Shown here piece by piece: positions 1 through 4,886 of a DNA stretch of 5,790 nt (positions are counted from its first letter, which is position 1; the number at the start of each line of letters is the position of its first letter). The notes below the pieces were generated by a model that had not been told where the DNA came from, searched no databases, and saw only the letters and a program-made list of their open reading frames with translations. Location of the stretch: positions 1 to 5,790 of the forward strand of contig DGSM01000016.1 of NCBI GenBank assembly GCA_002393975.1, given 5' to 3'. Origin of the DNA: Clostridiales bacterium UBA4362. GTDB taxonomy: Bacteria; Bacillota; Clostridia; TANB77; CAG-508. The translations under genes and the position numbers were made by a program.

Positions 1-179
1 TTTTTTGAGAAAATTTTCAAGATGAAATCAAGGATGTAAACAAATGGGCAAAGAAGATAAAATACGGCGAGTCTAGCACGCTTTTTTAACCGCCGAATAC
101 GAGCCTTTCTTTTACAAAGGTCATAATTTACGCATTCAGTGCAGTCAAAAGGGGCGTTGCAACGGGCTAACTTTCTCAT
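1..179 (-). CDS. Small cysteine-cluster membrane protein, C-terminus cut by window edge
   Basis: I do not recognise this gene. The frame reads from an ATG at 179 and stays open for 59 codons to the left edge, so its stop lies outside. A second in-frame ATG lies six bases upstream (185), but the AAAGGA ribosome binding site at 187-192 is one base from it and 7 bases from the ATG at 179, so the inner start is chosen. The N-terminus holds four cysteines at residues 7, 13, 16 and 22, in the pattern C-x5-C-x2-C-x5-C. A strongly basic stretch follows (about 23-36, rich in Lys and Arg), then a hydrophobic segment from about 37 to 57 that could cross the membrane. The cysteine spacing suggests a metal or Fe-S site on the cytoplasmic side; this is inference. 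A good promoter lies upstream, which supports a real gene. Confidence is moderate because the end is missing. Confidence 0.6.
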   Translation of the reverse strand, partial: MRKLARCNAPFDCTECVNYDLCKRKARIRRLKKRARLAVFYLLCPFVYILDFILKIFSK

Positions 180-203
180 GATCATTTCCTTTCTGTAGTA
201 CTT

Positions 204-222
204 GCATATATTATCTATATGC
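204..222. repeat. Perfect 7-bp inverted repeat in the leader of the left-edge gene
   Basis: GCATATA (204-210) and TATATGC (216-222) are exact inverted copies around a 5-base spacer. They lie about 27-45 bases downstream of the predicted start of transcription of the left-edge minus-strand gene. The repeat could be an operator for a dimeric repressor or a weak RNA hairpin. A direct repeat of CATGTGC (225-231 and 233-239) adjoins it. No regulator is known from the window. Confidence 0.45.
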
Positions 223-255
223 TTCATGTGCGCATGTGCAAAAAACCTCATTCTT

Positions 256-284
256 ATTATACTATTTTTGGAATTATTTAGCAA
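256..284 (-). promoter_or_regulatory. Sigma-A promoter for the left-edge gene
   Basis: Read on the minus strand, the -35 box is TTGCTA (284-279) and the -10 box is a consensus TATAAT (261-256), with a 17-base spacer. The same -35 hexamer and spacer occur in the promoter of the 71-aa gene at 3998-4026. Transcription would start near 249, leaving a leader of about 70 bases. Confidence 0.7.
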
Positions 285-312
285 ATCAAAGTATTTGTAA
301 TCTTTATATAAT

Positions 313-341
313 TTGAAAAAACTTTAAAAATGTAGTATAAT
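313..341 (+). promoter_or_regulatory. Sigma-A promoter for the 124-aa gene
   Basis: The -35 box TTGAAA (313-318) and the consensus -10 box TATAAT (336-341) are 17 bases apart. Transcription should start near 348. This rules out the ATG at 347 as a start codon, because it would sit at the very 5' end of the RNA without a ribosome binding site. The promoter is divergent from the one at 256-284, with the two -35 boxes facing each other. Confidence 0.8.
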
Positions 342-382
342 AATAGATGCCTAATTTTGGGCTACATAGAAAGGAGCATATG

Positions 383-757
383 ATGAAGTTAGAGCTTAGT
401 TATGATGGAGTAGTATGTGTTGATGGAATACAATTGCCAGACAGCATCCGGATCATCGATCTCGAAGACTTGTTAGAAGAGGCAAACCTTATTCGGTCTG
501 ATTTTCGAAAGCAGTTGATTCACATCGATGTGCTGCCTAAGGTAACTGCTATTCAGGCAAGAAGGGAAGATATAGTCGGTATGAAAATCGGCGATAAAAA
601 AATCTTTCATTCCAAAGACCCTGAAGTAGATATCAAGGTAATGAAACTCAGTAAGAATTTTGTGATTGCAATTCAGATAGCAGCCGAAGTGATCTATGTC
701 CATGGCAAGGCGACTAACGTAACCAACAAGAGTGAAGAGGACCTTCTTTGTAATTAA
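383..757 (+). CDS. Hypothetical protein, 124 aa
   Basis: I do not recognise a family. The frame can be extended to an ATG at 347, but that lies at the predicted transcription start. The AAGGAG ribosome binding site at 371-376 instead points to the tandem ATGs at 380 and 383; the second has the better spacing (6 bases) and is used here. The protein looks soluble and acidic with no signal peptide or membrane segment. Its pattern suggests alternating strands and helices: a strand-like start (1-13), an acidic helix-like stretch (27-36, LEDLLEEANL), a central strand-like region (44-60), and a hydrophobic strand-like stretch near 93-107. The tail (110-124) is polar, with a Cys at the penultimate residue. 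It is a single-gene unit with its own promoter and a hairpin terminator. Coding is very likely; function is unknown. Confidence 0.8.
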   Translation: MKLELSYDGVVCVDGIQLPDSIRIIDLEDLLEEANLIRSDFRKQLIHIDVLPKVTAIQARREDIVGMKIGDKKIFHSKDPEVDIKVMKLSKNFVIAIQIAAEVIYVHGKATNVTNKSEEDLLCN

Positions 758-777
758 ATAATGTCTTCTTCCGGCTT

Positions 778-816
778 GGGCCCTTGTGTCACAGAGTGAC
801 ATAGGGGCTCCTTTCA
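778..816 (+). terminator. Hairpin terminator of the 124-aa gene
   Basis: A 15-bp stem with three G-T wobbles pairs 778-792 with 796-810 around a 3-base AGA loop and is followed by CTTTCATTT. It begins 21 bases after the stop codon. The T-tract is interrupted, so termination may be leaky; a second, stronger hairpin lies at 939-971. Confidence 0.65.
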
Positions 817-938
817 TTTATATGGAATAGAAAATGAATAAATACGATATAGACTTAAATAATAAAAATAATAACCAAAATAAAATAATTAATAAAAGAC
901 AATTCATTATTAACTAAATAATGAATTATATATAAAAG
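817..938. other. Very A+T-rich intergenic stretch with an 11-bp inverted repeat
   Basis: This stretch is built almost only of A and T, much more so than the flanking genes. AATTCATTATT (901-911) and its exact inverted copy (917-927) face each other around a 5-base loop. A 27-codon frame (834-917) has only a weak GGA upstream and is not called as a gene. I see no promoter or RNA gene that I can defend here. Confidence 0.4.
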
Positions 939-976
939 AAGAAGCCGTAAGATTTGCTCTTACGGCTTCTTTTTCA
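939..976. terminator. Bidirectional terminator between convergent genes
   Basis: A perfect 14-bp stem (939-952 with 958-971) has a 5-base loop and a TTTTT tract on the plus strand. On the minus strand the hairpin is followed by TTCTTCTTTTAT. It starts 3 bases beyond the stop of the minus-strand 58-aa gene and also serves as a backstop for the plus-strand 124-aa gene. Confidence 0.85.
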
Positions 977-1150
977 GCGCTCACTGTGTCTGGAAATGCA
1001 TTCAGTGCCTTGTTTGCAATACATAGCATATTCACATGCATATGCATCTTCACACTTGTGCACTCCAAGATATAATACAAGCGTTGAGCTTTTTTGTTTT
1101 TGAGGTGCAGATTTATCTGCTGCGGTGTTTTTCTCTATGATGCTTTTCAT
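974..1150 (-). CDS. 58-aa protein with four evenly spaced cysteines (C-x5-C-x5-C-x5-C)
   Basis: This short gene has no family I recognise, but the signals around it are strong. A perfect AGGAGG (1160-1165) lies 9 bases before the ATG at 1150. A TTGCAC-17-TATTAT promoter lies just upstream, and a perfect terminator hairpin begins 3 bases after the TGA. The first 20 residues are polar and lysine-rich. A short hydrophobic piece (LVLYLGV, 24-30) leads into His31 and cysteines at 33, 39, 45 and 51, each separated by exactly five residues, with aromatic and acidic residues between them. The protein ends HSER. The even spacing could form a zinc or Fe-S site, a disulfide-bonded fold, or a crosslinked peptide core; all of these are inference. 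No radical SAM or export gene lies nearby, which weakens the modified-peptide reading. Confidence 0.75.
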   Translation of the reverse strand: MKSIIEKNTAADKSAPQKQKSSTLVLYLGVHKCEDAYACEYAMYCKQGTECISRHSER

Positions 1151-1184
1151 TTGCGCAATCCTCCTAACTCATTAGCATTTTTCT

Positions 1185-1213
1185 ATAATAACACTTTTTT
1201 AATTTTTGTGCAA
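1185..1213 (-). promoter_or_regulatory. Sigma-A promoter for the 58-aa cysteine protein
   Basis: On the minus strand, TTGCAC (1213-1208) and TATTAT (1190-1185) are 17 bases apart. Transcription should start near 1178, about 28 bases ahead of the start codon. The promoter lies between the hppA terminator and the gene, so the 58-aa gene is probably its own unit with little read-through from hppA. Confidence 0.75.
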
Positions 1214-1238
1214 CTTTTTAATCTTTAAATATGATTAT

Positions 1239-1271
1239 AAAAACAAAAACTGCCGGTAGTCACCGGCAGTT
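1239..1271 (-). terminator. hppA terminator
   Basis: AACTGCCGGT (1248-1257) pairs perfectly with 1262-1271 around a 4-base loop. On the minus strand the GC-rich stem runs into TTTTTGTTTTT. It lies about 45 bases beyond the hppA stop. A smaller hairpin (GCGGA at 1272-1276 with 1282-1286) sits between the two and may pause the polymerase or protect the 3' end. Confidence 0.9.
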
Positions 1272-1315
1272 GCGGAATAAATCCGCCTACAGAAACATCG
1301 ATTTGATTAGCAGTT

Positions 1316-3460
1316 TTACTTAATTAAACTTGCAAGAAAGCTAATCAAATTGAATTTACTATAGATTGAGACCATAATGAGTGAGACGGTACTCATTATC
1401 TTAATAAGGATGTCGAGAGACGGTCCTACTGTATCTTTAAGAGGATCGCCTACAGTGTCTCCAACCACGGCAGCAAGATGTTCTTCAGTTCCACGTGCAC
1501 CCTGGGACTCAATATATTTCTTTGAGTTATCCCAAGCTCCACCTGCGTTTCCGCAATAAATAGCAAGCATTATTGCAGAAATAGTAGAACCGAATAAAAG
1601 TCCTGCGACGAAGTATGGTCCCATAACAAATCCGCCTATTACGGGAACCAATATGGAGATTAATGCTGGAGTTCGCATTTCTGCGAGTGCGCCTTGCGTT
1701 GCGATAGTGACACACTTTTCGTAATCGGGCTTTGCTGTGCCTTCAATCAACCCAACAATTTCCCGGAATTGCCTGCGTACCTCATCCACCATTTTTTTAG
1801 CAGAATTCGATACCGATTCAATTAATAACCCGGAGAAGTAGTAGGGAAGGGCCGCTCCAATAAGCATTCCTGCAAGAGTCATCGGATTGAGCAAATCCAA
1901 TGAGACTTCAGCTTCTATTGGAGTAAAAGCGTACAGATAGGAAATCATCAATGCTACTGCTGCAAAAGCCGCTGATCCAATAGCGAAGCCTTTGCCCATA
2001 GCGGCAGTTGTATTTCCTACTGAGTCCAGCTTATCAGTAATTTTTCTAATATCTTCGCCAAGATTACACATTTCTGCGATTCCGCCAGCATTGTCACTAA
2101 TCGGCCCGTAGGTATCTACAGAGACGGTTACAGTGACAAAAGACAACATTCCAACAGCTGCCATCGCAGCACCAAAAGTTCCGGATATTGAGTATGAAAC
2201 TATTAGCGCTATAGCGAGGACGATAACAGAAAGGAGCGTGGATTTCATTCCGACTGACATACCTTGAGTTATCGTAATTGCAGGCCCCTCTTTCGAGAAG
2301 AGTGCAATTTTTTTGGTTGGAGCATAGTCGTAACTGGTGTAATACTCTGCTATCGCTCCGATAACAATACCGCTAACGATACCAGTTACTGCAGAAACAT
2401 ATGGAGATAATCCGCCGATCCTGAAGGGAAGGTCCCCGAAGGATTCACCTTTGAACAATACTATGGTTACAACAAGATTTAATACTGCTGTTAAGCCTGC
2501 AGAAATCCAGGTAGCCATATTCAGTTCACGATGAGGATCATCACCATCTTTCTTAGTAAAGATGTAGAACAGTCCGATAATGCAGGACAAAAGTCCGATG
2601 CCTACGAACAATACAGGATATAAGAAAAGCTTATTGAAAAGGGTAGAGCTGAATTCTTGTCCCAGAAAAGTATACTTACGGAACAAGAATATAATGAAAA
2701 CGATTCCGCTTACGATAGCTCCCATATAGCTTTCCAATAAATCAGATCCTAATCCAGCAGTGTCACCTACGTTGTCCCCAACGCAGTCTGCGATTGTAGC
2801 AGGATTCCGATGATCATCCTCAGGGATGTTCACTTCGGTTTTTCCCACCAAGTCCGCACCCATATCAGCGGCTTTAGTATAAATTCCTCCACCAACACGA
2901 TTGAACATTGCAATTATTGAACAACCAAGTGCATATGAGGAAAGAGTCATTGAAAATGGCTCAAACTCAATTCCACACCAGTTTGTTATAGATCCCAATG
3001 TTTCGAGCTGATACTTAAAAAGAAAATATACTGCAACAAGGCCGATAAGGGCGAATGCGCTTACAGACAGTCCCATTACAGAACCACCCCTAAGAGCATT
3101 TTTTAGTGTCTTACCCATGTTTTTTGTCTCGCGCGCTGTATTAGCTACACGTACATTAGCATAGGTAGCTGCTTTCATGCCTAAGAAACCAGTGAGGCCG
3201 CTCATGCTCGCACCAATTAAAAAGGCAACTCCTGCGGTGACTTCAATAAACAAACTAAGAATCAATGCAATTAATGCAACTACAAAGATTAGTACTTTGT
3301 ATTCCTCCCGAAGAAAAGCGTTAGCTCCTATTCGGATGGATGCTGCAATCTCTTGCATATGGACAGTTCCCTCGGAAAGTTTTCTGACTTTCACGAGATT
3401 GTATCCAGCATAGATTGCCCCTCCGACTGCGATCGTTAAAACTAAAACAAAAATGCTCAT
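1316..3460 (-). CDS. hppA: Membrane-bound ion-translocating pyrophosphatase (K+-dependent, probably Na+-pumping)
   Basis: The enzyme hydrolyses cytoplasmic pyrophosphate and uses the energy to move Na+ and/or H+ across the membrane. The 714 residues are hydrophobic throughout, as expected for about 16 helices. Substrate-site motifs are present: GADLVGK (201-207), EDDHRNPATIAD (214-225), GDNVGD (228-233), DTYGPISDNAGG (449-460), GGAWDNSKKYIE (640-651) and VVGDTVGDPLKDT (665-677). Within GNTTAAMGKG (482-491), Ala486 and Gly489 match the K+-dependent class; K+-independent enzymes have Lys and Thr there. DLLES places Glu243 where Na+-pumping enzymes carry their gate glutamate, although some K+-dependent H+ pumps share it. 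Oddities are Met200 before GADLVGK, Cys226 where Asn is usual, and Val678 and Asp683 in the C-terminal motif. An ATG at 3484 would add eight residues, but AAGGAGG (3466-3472) sits 5 bases before the ATG at 3460, so that start is used. Confidence 0.97.
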   Translation of the reverse strand: MSIFVLVLTIAVGGAIYAGYNLVKVRKLSEGTVHMQEIAASIRIGANAFLREEYKVLIFVVALIALILSLFIEVTAGVAFLIGASMSGLTGFLGMKAATYANVRVANTARETKNMGKTLKNALRGGSVMGLSVSAFALIGLVAVYFLFKYQLETLGSITNWCGIEFEPFSMTLSSYALGCSIIAMFNRVGGGIYTKAADMGADLVGKTEVNIPEDDHRNPATIADCVGDNVGDTAGLGSDLLESYMGAIVSGIVFIIFLFRKYTFLGQEFSSTLFNKLFLYPVLFVGIGLLSCIIGLFYIFTKKDGDDPHRELNMATWISAGLTAVLNLVVTIVLFKGESFGDLPFRIGGLSPYVSAVTGIVSGIVIGAIAEYYTSYDYAPTKKIALFSKEGPAITITQGMSVGMKSTLLSVIVLAIALIVSYSISGTFGAAMAAVGMLSFVTVTVSVDTYGPISDNAGGIAEMCNLGEDIRKITDKLDSVGNTTAAMGKGFAIGSAAFAAVALMISYLYAFTPIEAEVSLDLLNPMTLAGMLIGAALPYYFSGLLIESVSNSAKKMVDEVRRQFREIVGLIEGTAKPDYEKCVTIATQGALAEMRTPALISILVPVIGGFVMGPYFVAGLLFGSTISAIMLAIYCGNAGGAWDNSKKYIESQGARGTEEHLAAVVGDTVGDPLKDTVGPSLDILIKIMSTVSLIMVSIYSKFNLISFLASLIK

Positions 3461-3465
3461 GTTAG

Positions 3466-3473
3466 CCTCCTTA
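3466..3473 (-). promoter_or_regulatory. hppA ribosome binding site overlapping the upstream stop codon
   Basis: On the minus strand the sequence TAAGGAGG contains both the stop codon of the 47-codon frame (3473-3471) and the hppA ribosome binding site AAGGAGG (3472-3466). Ribosomes finishing the upstream frame would stop on the site that starts hppA, which is a typical arrangement for translational coupling. Confidence 0.7.
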
Positions 3474-3614
3474 TTTGAGTCCATCTTTGAGTCTGTCTTC
3501 GAATTCCGATTTTGCGTCTATTCTAGGGAAATGCCATGCTTTTCTTGTTGGATTAAAGCCTCCTTCCATCTTTATTGTGAGTAGCATTCTTCTTATTAGA
3601 TGATATACTCTCAC
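3471..3614 (-). CDS. Small protein or leader peptide upstream of hppA, 47 aa
   Basis: I do not recognise the product. The frame starts with GTG at 3614, 6 bases after a GAGG site (3621-3624), and ends in a TAA embedded in the hppA ribosome binding site. In-frame ATGs at codons 10 and 16 have poorer upstream sites. The peptide begins MRVYHLIRRM and ends DGLK. It is basic in the first half (RR at 8-9), has a short hydrophobic patch (10-14), a central GGFNPTRKAWHFPR (18-31), and a charged, helix-like tail (32-47). No signal peptide or clear membrane helix is visible. It fills almost all the space between the promoter at 3645-3672 and hppA, so the two are on one transcript. It may act as a cis leader that sets hppA translation, or as a small partner protein. 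Coding is plausible, not proven. Confidence 0.55.
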   Translation of the reverse strand: MRVYHLIRRMLLTIKMEGGFNPTRKAWHFPRIDAKSEFEDRLKDGLK

Positions 3615-3644
3615 TTTATTCCTCAACAAGGGAAAGCAAAAGCT

Positions 3645-3672
3645 ATTATAGCACTTTTGTGCGAAAATTCAA
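3645..3672 (-). promoter_or_regulatory. Extended -10 promoter of the 47-codon frame and hppA, with palindrome in the spacer
   Basis: On the minus strand, TTGAAT (3672-3667) and TATAAT (3650-3645) are 16 bases apart, and TGC directly before the -10 box gives an extended -10 (TGCTATAAT). A perfect 12-base palindrome of GCAC and GTGC arms around four bases (3651-3662) lies in the spacer, ending at the -10 box. It could be an operator. Transcription should start near 3638. Confidence 0.75.
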
Positions 3673-3703
3673 TAGTTTTAACGATTTTTGACAATTGAAA
3701 GCA

Positions 3704-3741
3704 TAAAAAAAGCCTGTACCGAAATTCATCGATACAAGCTT
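3704..3741 (-). terminator. Terminator of the 71-aa gene
   Basis: A 13-bp stem with two G-T wobbles (3710-3722 with 3729-3741) has a 6-base loop and runs into a T-tract on the minus strand (3709-3704). It starts 11 bases after the stop of the 71-aa gene and separates that gene from the hppA promoter 32 bases further on. Confidence 0.9.
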
Positions 3742-3752
3742 TTAAATAGCAA

Positions 3753-3968
3753 TTACTCGGCTTTATAATATCTTGCCGTATATCCGGCAACACCAATGCG
3801 ATATCTGATCCCGCTCTTGTGGAGCAAAGTATCAATAACATCAGTGTTGGCACTTGTAGGAACCTTGAAAAGCTCAGCTCCGACAGGTGCATTTTTGATA
3901 CGTTCGAGTTCTTTTGCCTGGTCATCTACAGACAACCGGTTTGTCAAATTTGTGTTGTTTAATATCAT
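3753..3968 (-). CDS. Hypothetical protein, 71 aa
   Basis: No family is recognised. The ATG at 3968 follows a GGAGG site (3977-3981) at 8 bases. A TTG five codons upstream is in frame but overlaps that site, so it is rejected. The protein looks soluble. A polar, Asn-rich N-terminus (4-10) leads into an acidic/basic helix-like stretch (14-26, VDDQAKELERIKN). A middle part with Pro28 and Pro37 and a short helix-like stretch (43-50) follows. The C-terminus is rich in tyrosine and basic residues, with Tyr at 56, 63, 67 and 68. There are no cysteines and no membrane segment. It forms a complete single-gene unit with its own promoter and terminator. The clean signals make coding likely; function cannot be inferred from the neighbours. 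Confidence 0.78.
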   Translation of the reverse strand: MILNNTNLTNRLSVDDQAKELERIKNAPVGAELFKVPTSANTDVIDTLLHKSGIRYRIGVAGYTARYYKAE

Positions 3969-3997
3969 GATGTATACCTCCAAAAATTTGTGTATAA

Positions 3998-4026
3998 ATT
4001 ATAACATATTTTGGTAAAAATAGCAA
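3998..4026 (-). promoter_or_regulatory. Promoter of the 71-aa gene
   Basis: On the minus strand, TTGCTA (4026-4021) and TATAAT (4003-3998) are 17 bases apart, and TGT precedes the -10 box, giving an extended -10. The -35 box lies inside the T-rich tail of the preceding terminator (4027-4065), so the end of one unit and the start of the next are fused. Confidence 0.8.
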
Positions 4027-4065
4027 AAGAAGTACTTAAAGGGTGATCCCCTTTTAGCACTTCTT
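4014..4065 (-). terminator. Terminator of the 206-aa gene
   Basis: AAGAAGT (4027-4033) pairs with 4059-4065, and the stem continues with two mismatches to GGG (4041-4043) against CCC (4049-4051) around a 5-base loop. On the minus strand it is followed by TTTTGCTATTTTT. It begins 11 bases beyond the stop codon. Confidence 0.75.
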
Positions 4066-4075
4066 CGCCTTTCAG

Positions 4076-4696
4076 TTAGGATTGAATCTTAAATTCAACA
4101 ACGACTTCTTCAGGAGTTACTCTTATTCCCGAGGGCCTTGGTAAATCACTAAGAGGAATGTCTTTTAATTCTTCTACGAGATAAAGACGCTTTTGAGCTT
4201 CATCAGTGAAGTACTCAATGTTTCTCATTGCCTCGTATATAGAATTGCCACCCTTAAAATTAGGGTTTAGGTCAAATTGAATGGTAACCCTAATGTGCTT
4301 CTTCTTGCGGGAAACATTAGGAAGATGCACATCCAAAACAAGCTTTTGACTAATTTTTGGACGAGAATCTTTATGCGGCTTGGCACTCTGGCGCGTGCAT
4401 TCTGCAATTGCTTCAGAACAAAAATCGCGAATGGTTTTACCTTCACGCATTTTTGCTGCAGCAGATTTAAAAGCGTTTTTATTGTGATAACCAGACACAA
4501 TATAACTTCTTTTCAGCACCGGAGGACTTGTGATACTCTTTCTGTAGAGATCATGAAGCTGCATCATGAAACCATCTTCAATAGAACACCTTTTAAGGAC
4601 ACCCTCTGAATTGAAATACAAGACCTGTCCTTGGAGAATCCGAATAGCATATCCCCGAAGATCTGTTGTATAGCCAGGACTGAACTTGTTACCCAT
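4076..4696 (-). CDS. Hypothetical basic protein, 206 aa
   Basis: I do not recognise this protein. The ATG at 4696 lies 6 bases after GGAGG (4703-4707), a clear start. It looks cytoplasmic, with no signal peptide or membrane segment, and is strongly basic in the middle. Visible parts are a possible strand-rich N-terminal unit (about 14-36, including GYAIRILQGQVLYF), a helix-like stretch (40-55), a basic central region (61-117) with several Lys and Arg, Cys93 and Cys100, a KKKHIR cluster (131-136) followed by a strand-like VTIQFDL (137-143), a helix-like acidic segment (152-180), and a final strand (195-204) ending in EEVVVEFKIQS. The basic character would suit binding of nucleic acid, but no known motif supports this. 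It is a single-gene unit with its own promoter, a structured leader and a terminator. Confidence 0.82.
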   Translation of the reverse strand: MGNKFSPGYTTDLRGYAIRILQGQVLYFNSEGVLKRCSIEDGFMMQLHDLYRKSITSPPVLKRSYIVSGYHNKNAFKSAAAKMREGKTIRDFCSEAIAECTRQSAKPHKDSRPKISQKLVLDVHLPNVSRKKKHIRVTIQFDLNPNFKGGNSIYEAMRNIEYFTDEAQKRLYLVEELKDIPLSDLPRPSGIRVTPEEVVVEFKIQS

Positions 4697-4717
4697 ATTA
4701 CACCTCCTTCAAATACG

Positions 4718-4738
4718 TTGGAGGCACAAGGCCTCCAA
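4718..4738 (-). promoter_or_regulatory. Leader hairpin that may compete for the ribosome binding site of the 206-aa gene
   Basis: TTGGAGGC and GCCTCCAA form a perfect 8-bp stem around a 5-base loop in the untranslated leader. No T-tract follows, so it is not a terminator. On the minus-strand RNA, the 3' arm carries CCUCC, which could pair instead with the GGAGG ribosome binding site (4703-4707) 12 bases downstream. Formation of the hairpin would then free the site. The switching role is inference. Confidence 0.5.
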
Positions 4739-4778
4739 GGGTTTAGCTCGTCGGCCTTTCGAATATGTAACAAAAGGT

Positions 4779-4784
4779 ATTATA
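4779..4784 (-). promoter_or_regulatory. Extended -10 promoter of the 206-aa gene
   Basis: On the minus strand the consensus TATAAT is preceded by TGC (TGCTATAAT), the same nine bases as in the hppA promoter. No good -35 box is visible (TTTATT at 17 bases), so the extended -10 would carry recognition. Transcription from near 4772 gives a leader of about 75 bases. Confidence 0.65.
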
Positions 4785-4822
4785 GCACAAATGCCTTGAA
4801 AAATAAAGCTATTCAAAGGTAA

Positions 4823-4851
4823 TTGTAAAAAGATTCTCATTGGGTTAAAAT
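4823..4851 (+). promoter_or_regulatory. Promoter of the membrane protein and phosphatase unit
   Basis: TTGTAA (4823-4828) and TAAAAT (4846-4851) are 17 bases apart, upstream of the GAGG ribosome binding site at 4874-4877. It is divergent from the promoter of the 206-aa gene, with the two -10 boxes about 62 bases apart. Confidence 0.6.
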
Positions 4852-4886
4852 AAAGAAAAGATTTTAAACAAATGAGGATTAATTAA

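Noticed and set aside
347..382. Upstream ATG that would add 12 residues to the 124-aa protein
   Set aside because: It coincides with the predicted transcription start of the TTGAAA/TATAAT promoter and has no ribosome binding site, whereas AAGGAG serves the ATGs at 380 and 383.
473..817. 114-codon minus-strand frame opposite the 124-aa gene
   Set aside because: It lies antisense to a gene with better signals, starts in the terminator hairpin, and has no ribosome binding site or promoter.
834..917. 27-codon Asn/Lys-rich plus-strand frame
   Set aside because: Only a weak GGA precedes it and the residues merely reflect the A+T-rich sequence; it ends inside the inverted repeat.
974..1150. Reading the cysteine protein as a SCIFF or ranthipeptide precursor
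   Set aside because: It has four cysteines, not six, the spacing differs from SCIFF as I recall it, and no radical SAM maturase is in the window.
3461..3484. Longer hppA start at 3484
   Set aside because: The eight extra residues are polar, overlap the ribosome binding site, and lack their own site; the ATG at 3460 has AAGGAGG at 5 bases.
4277..4609. 110-codon plus-strand frame inside the 206-aa gene
   Set aside because: It is antisense to a gene with clear start signals, promoter and terminator, and has no signals of its own.
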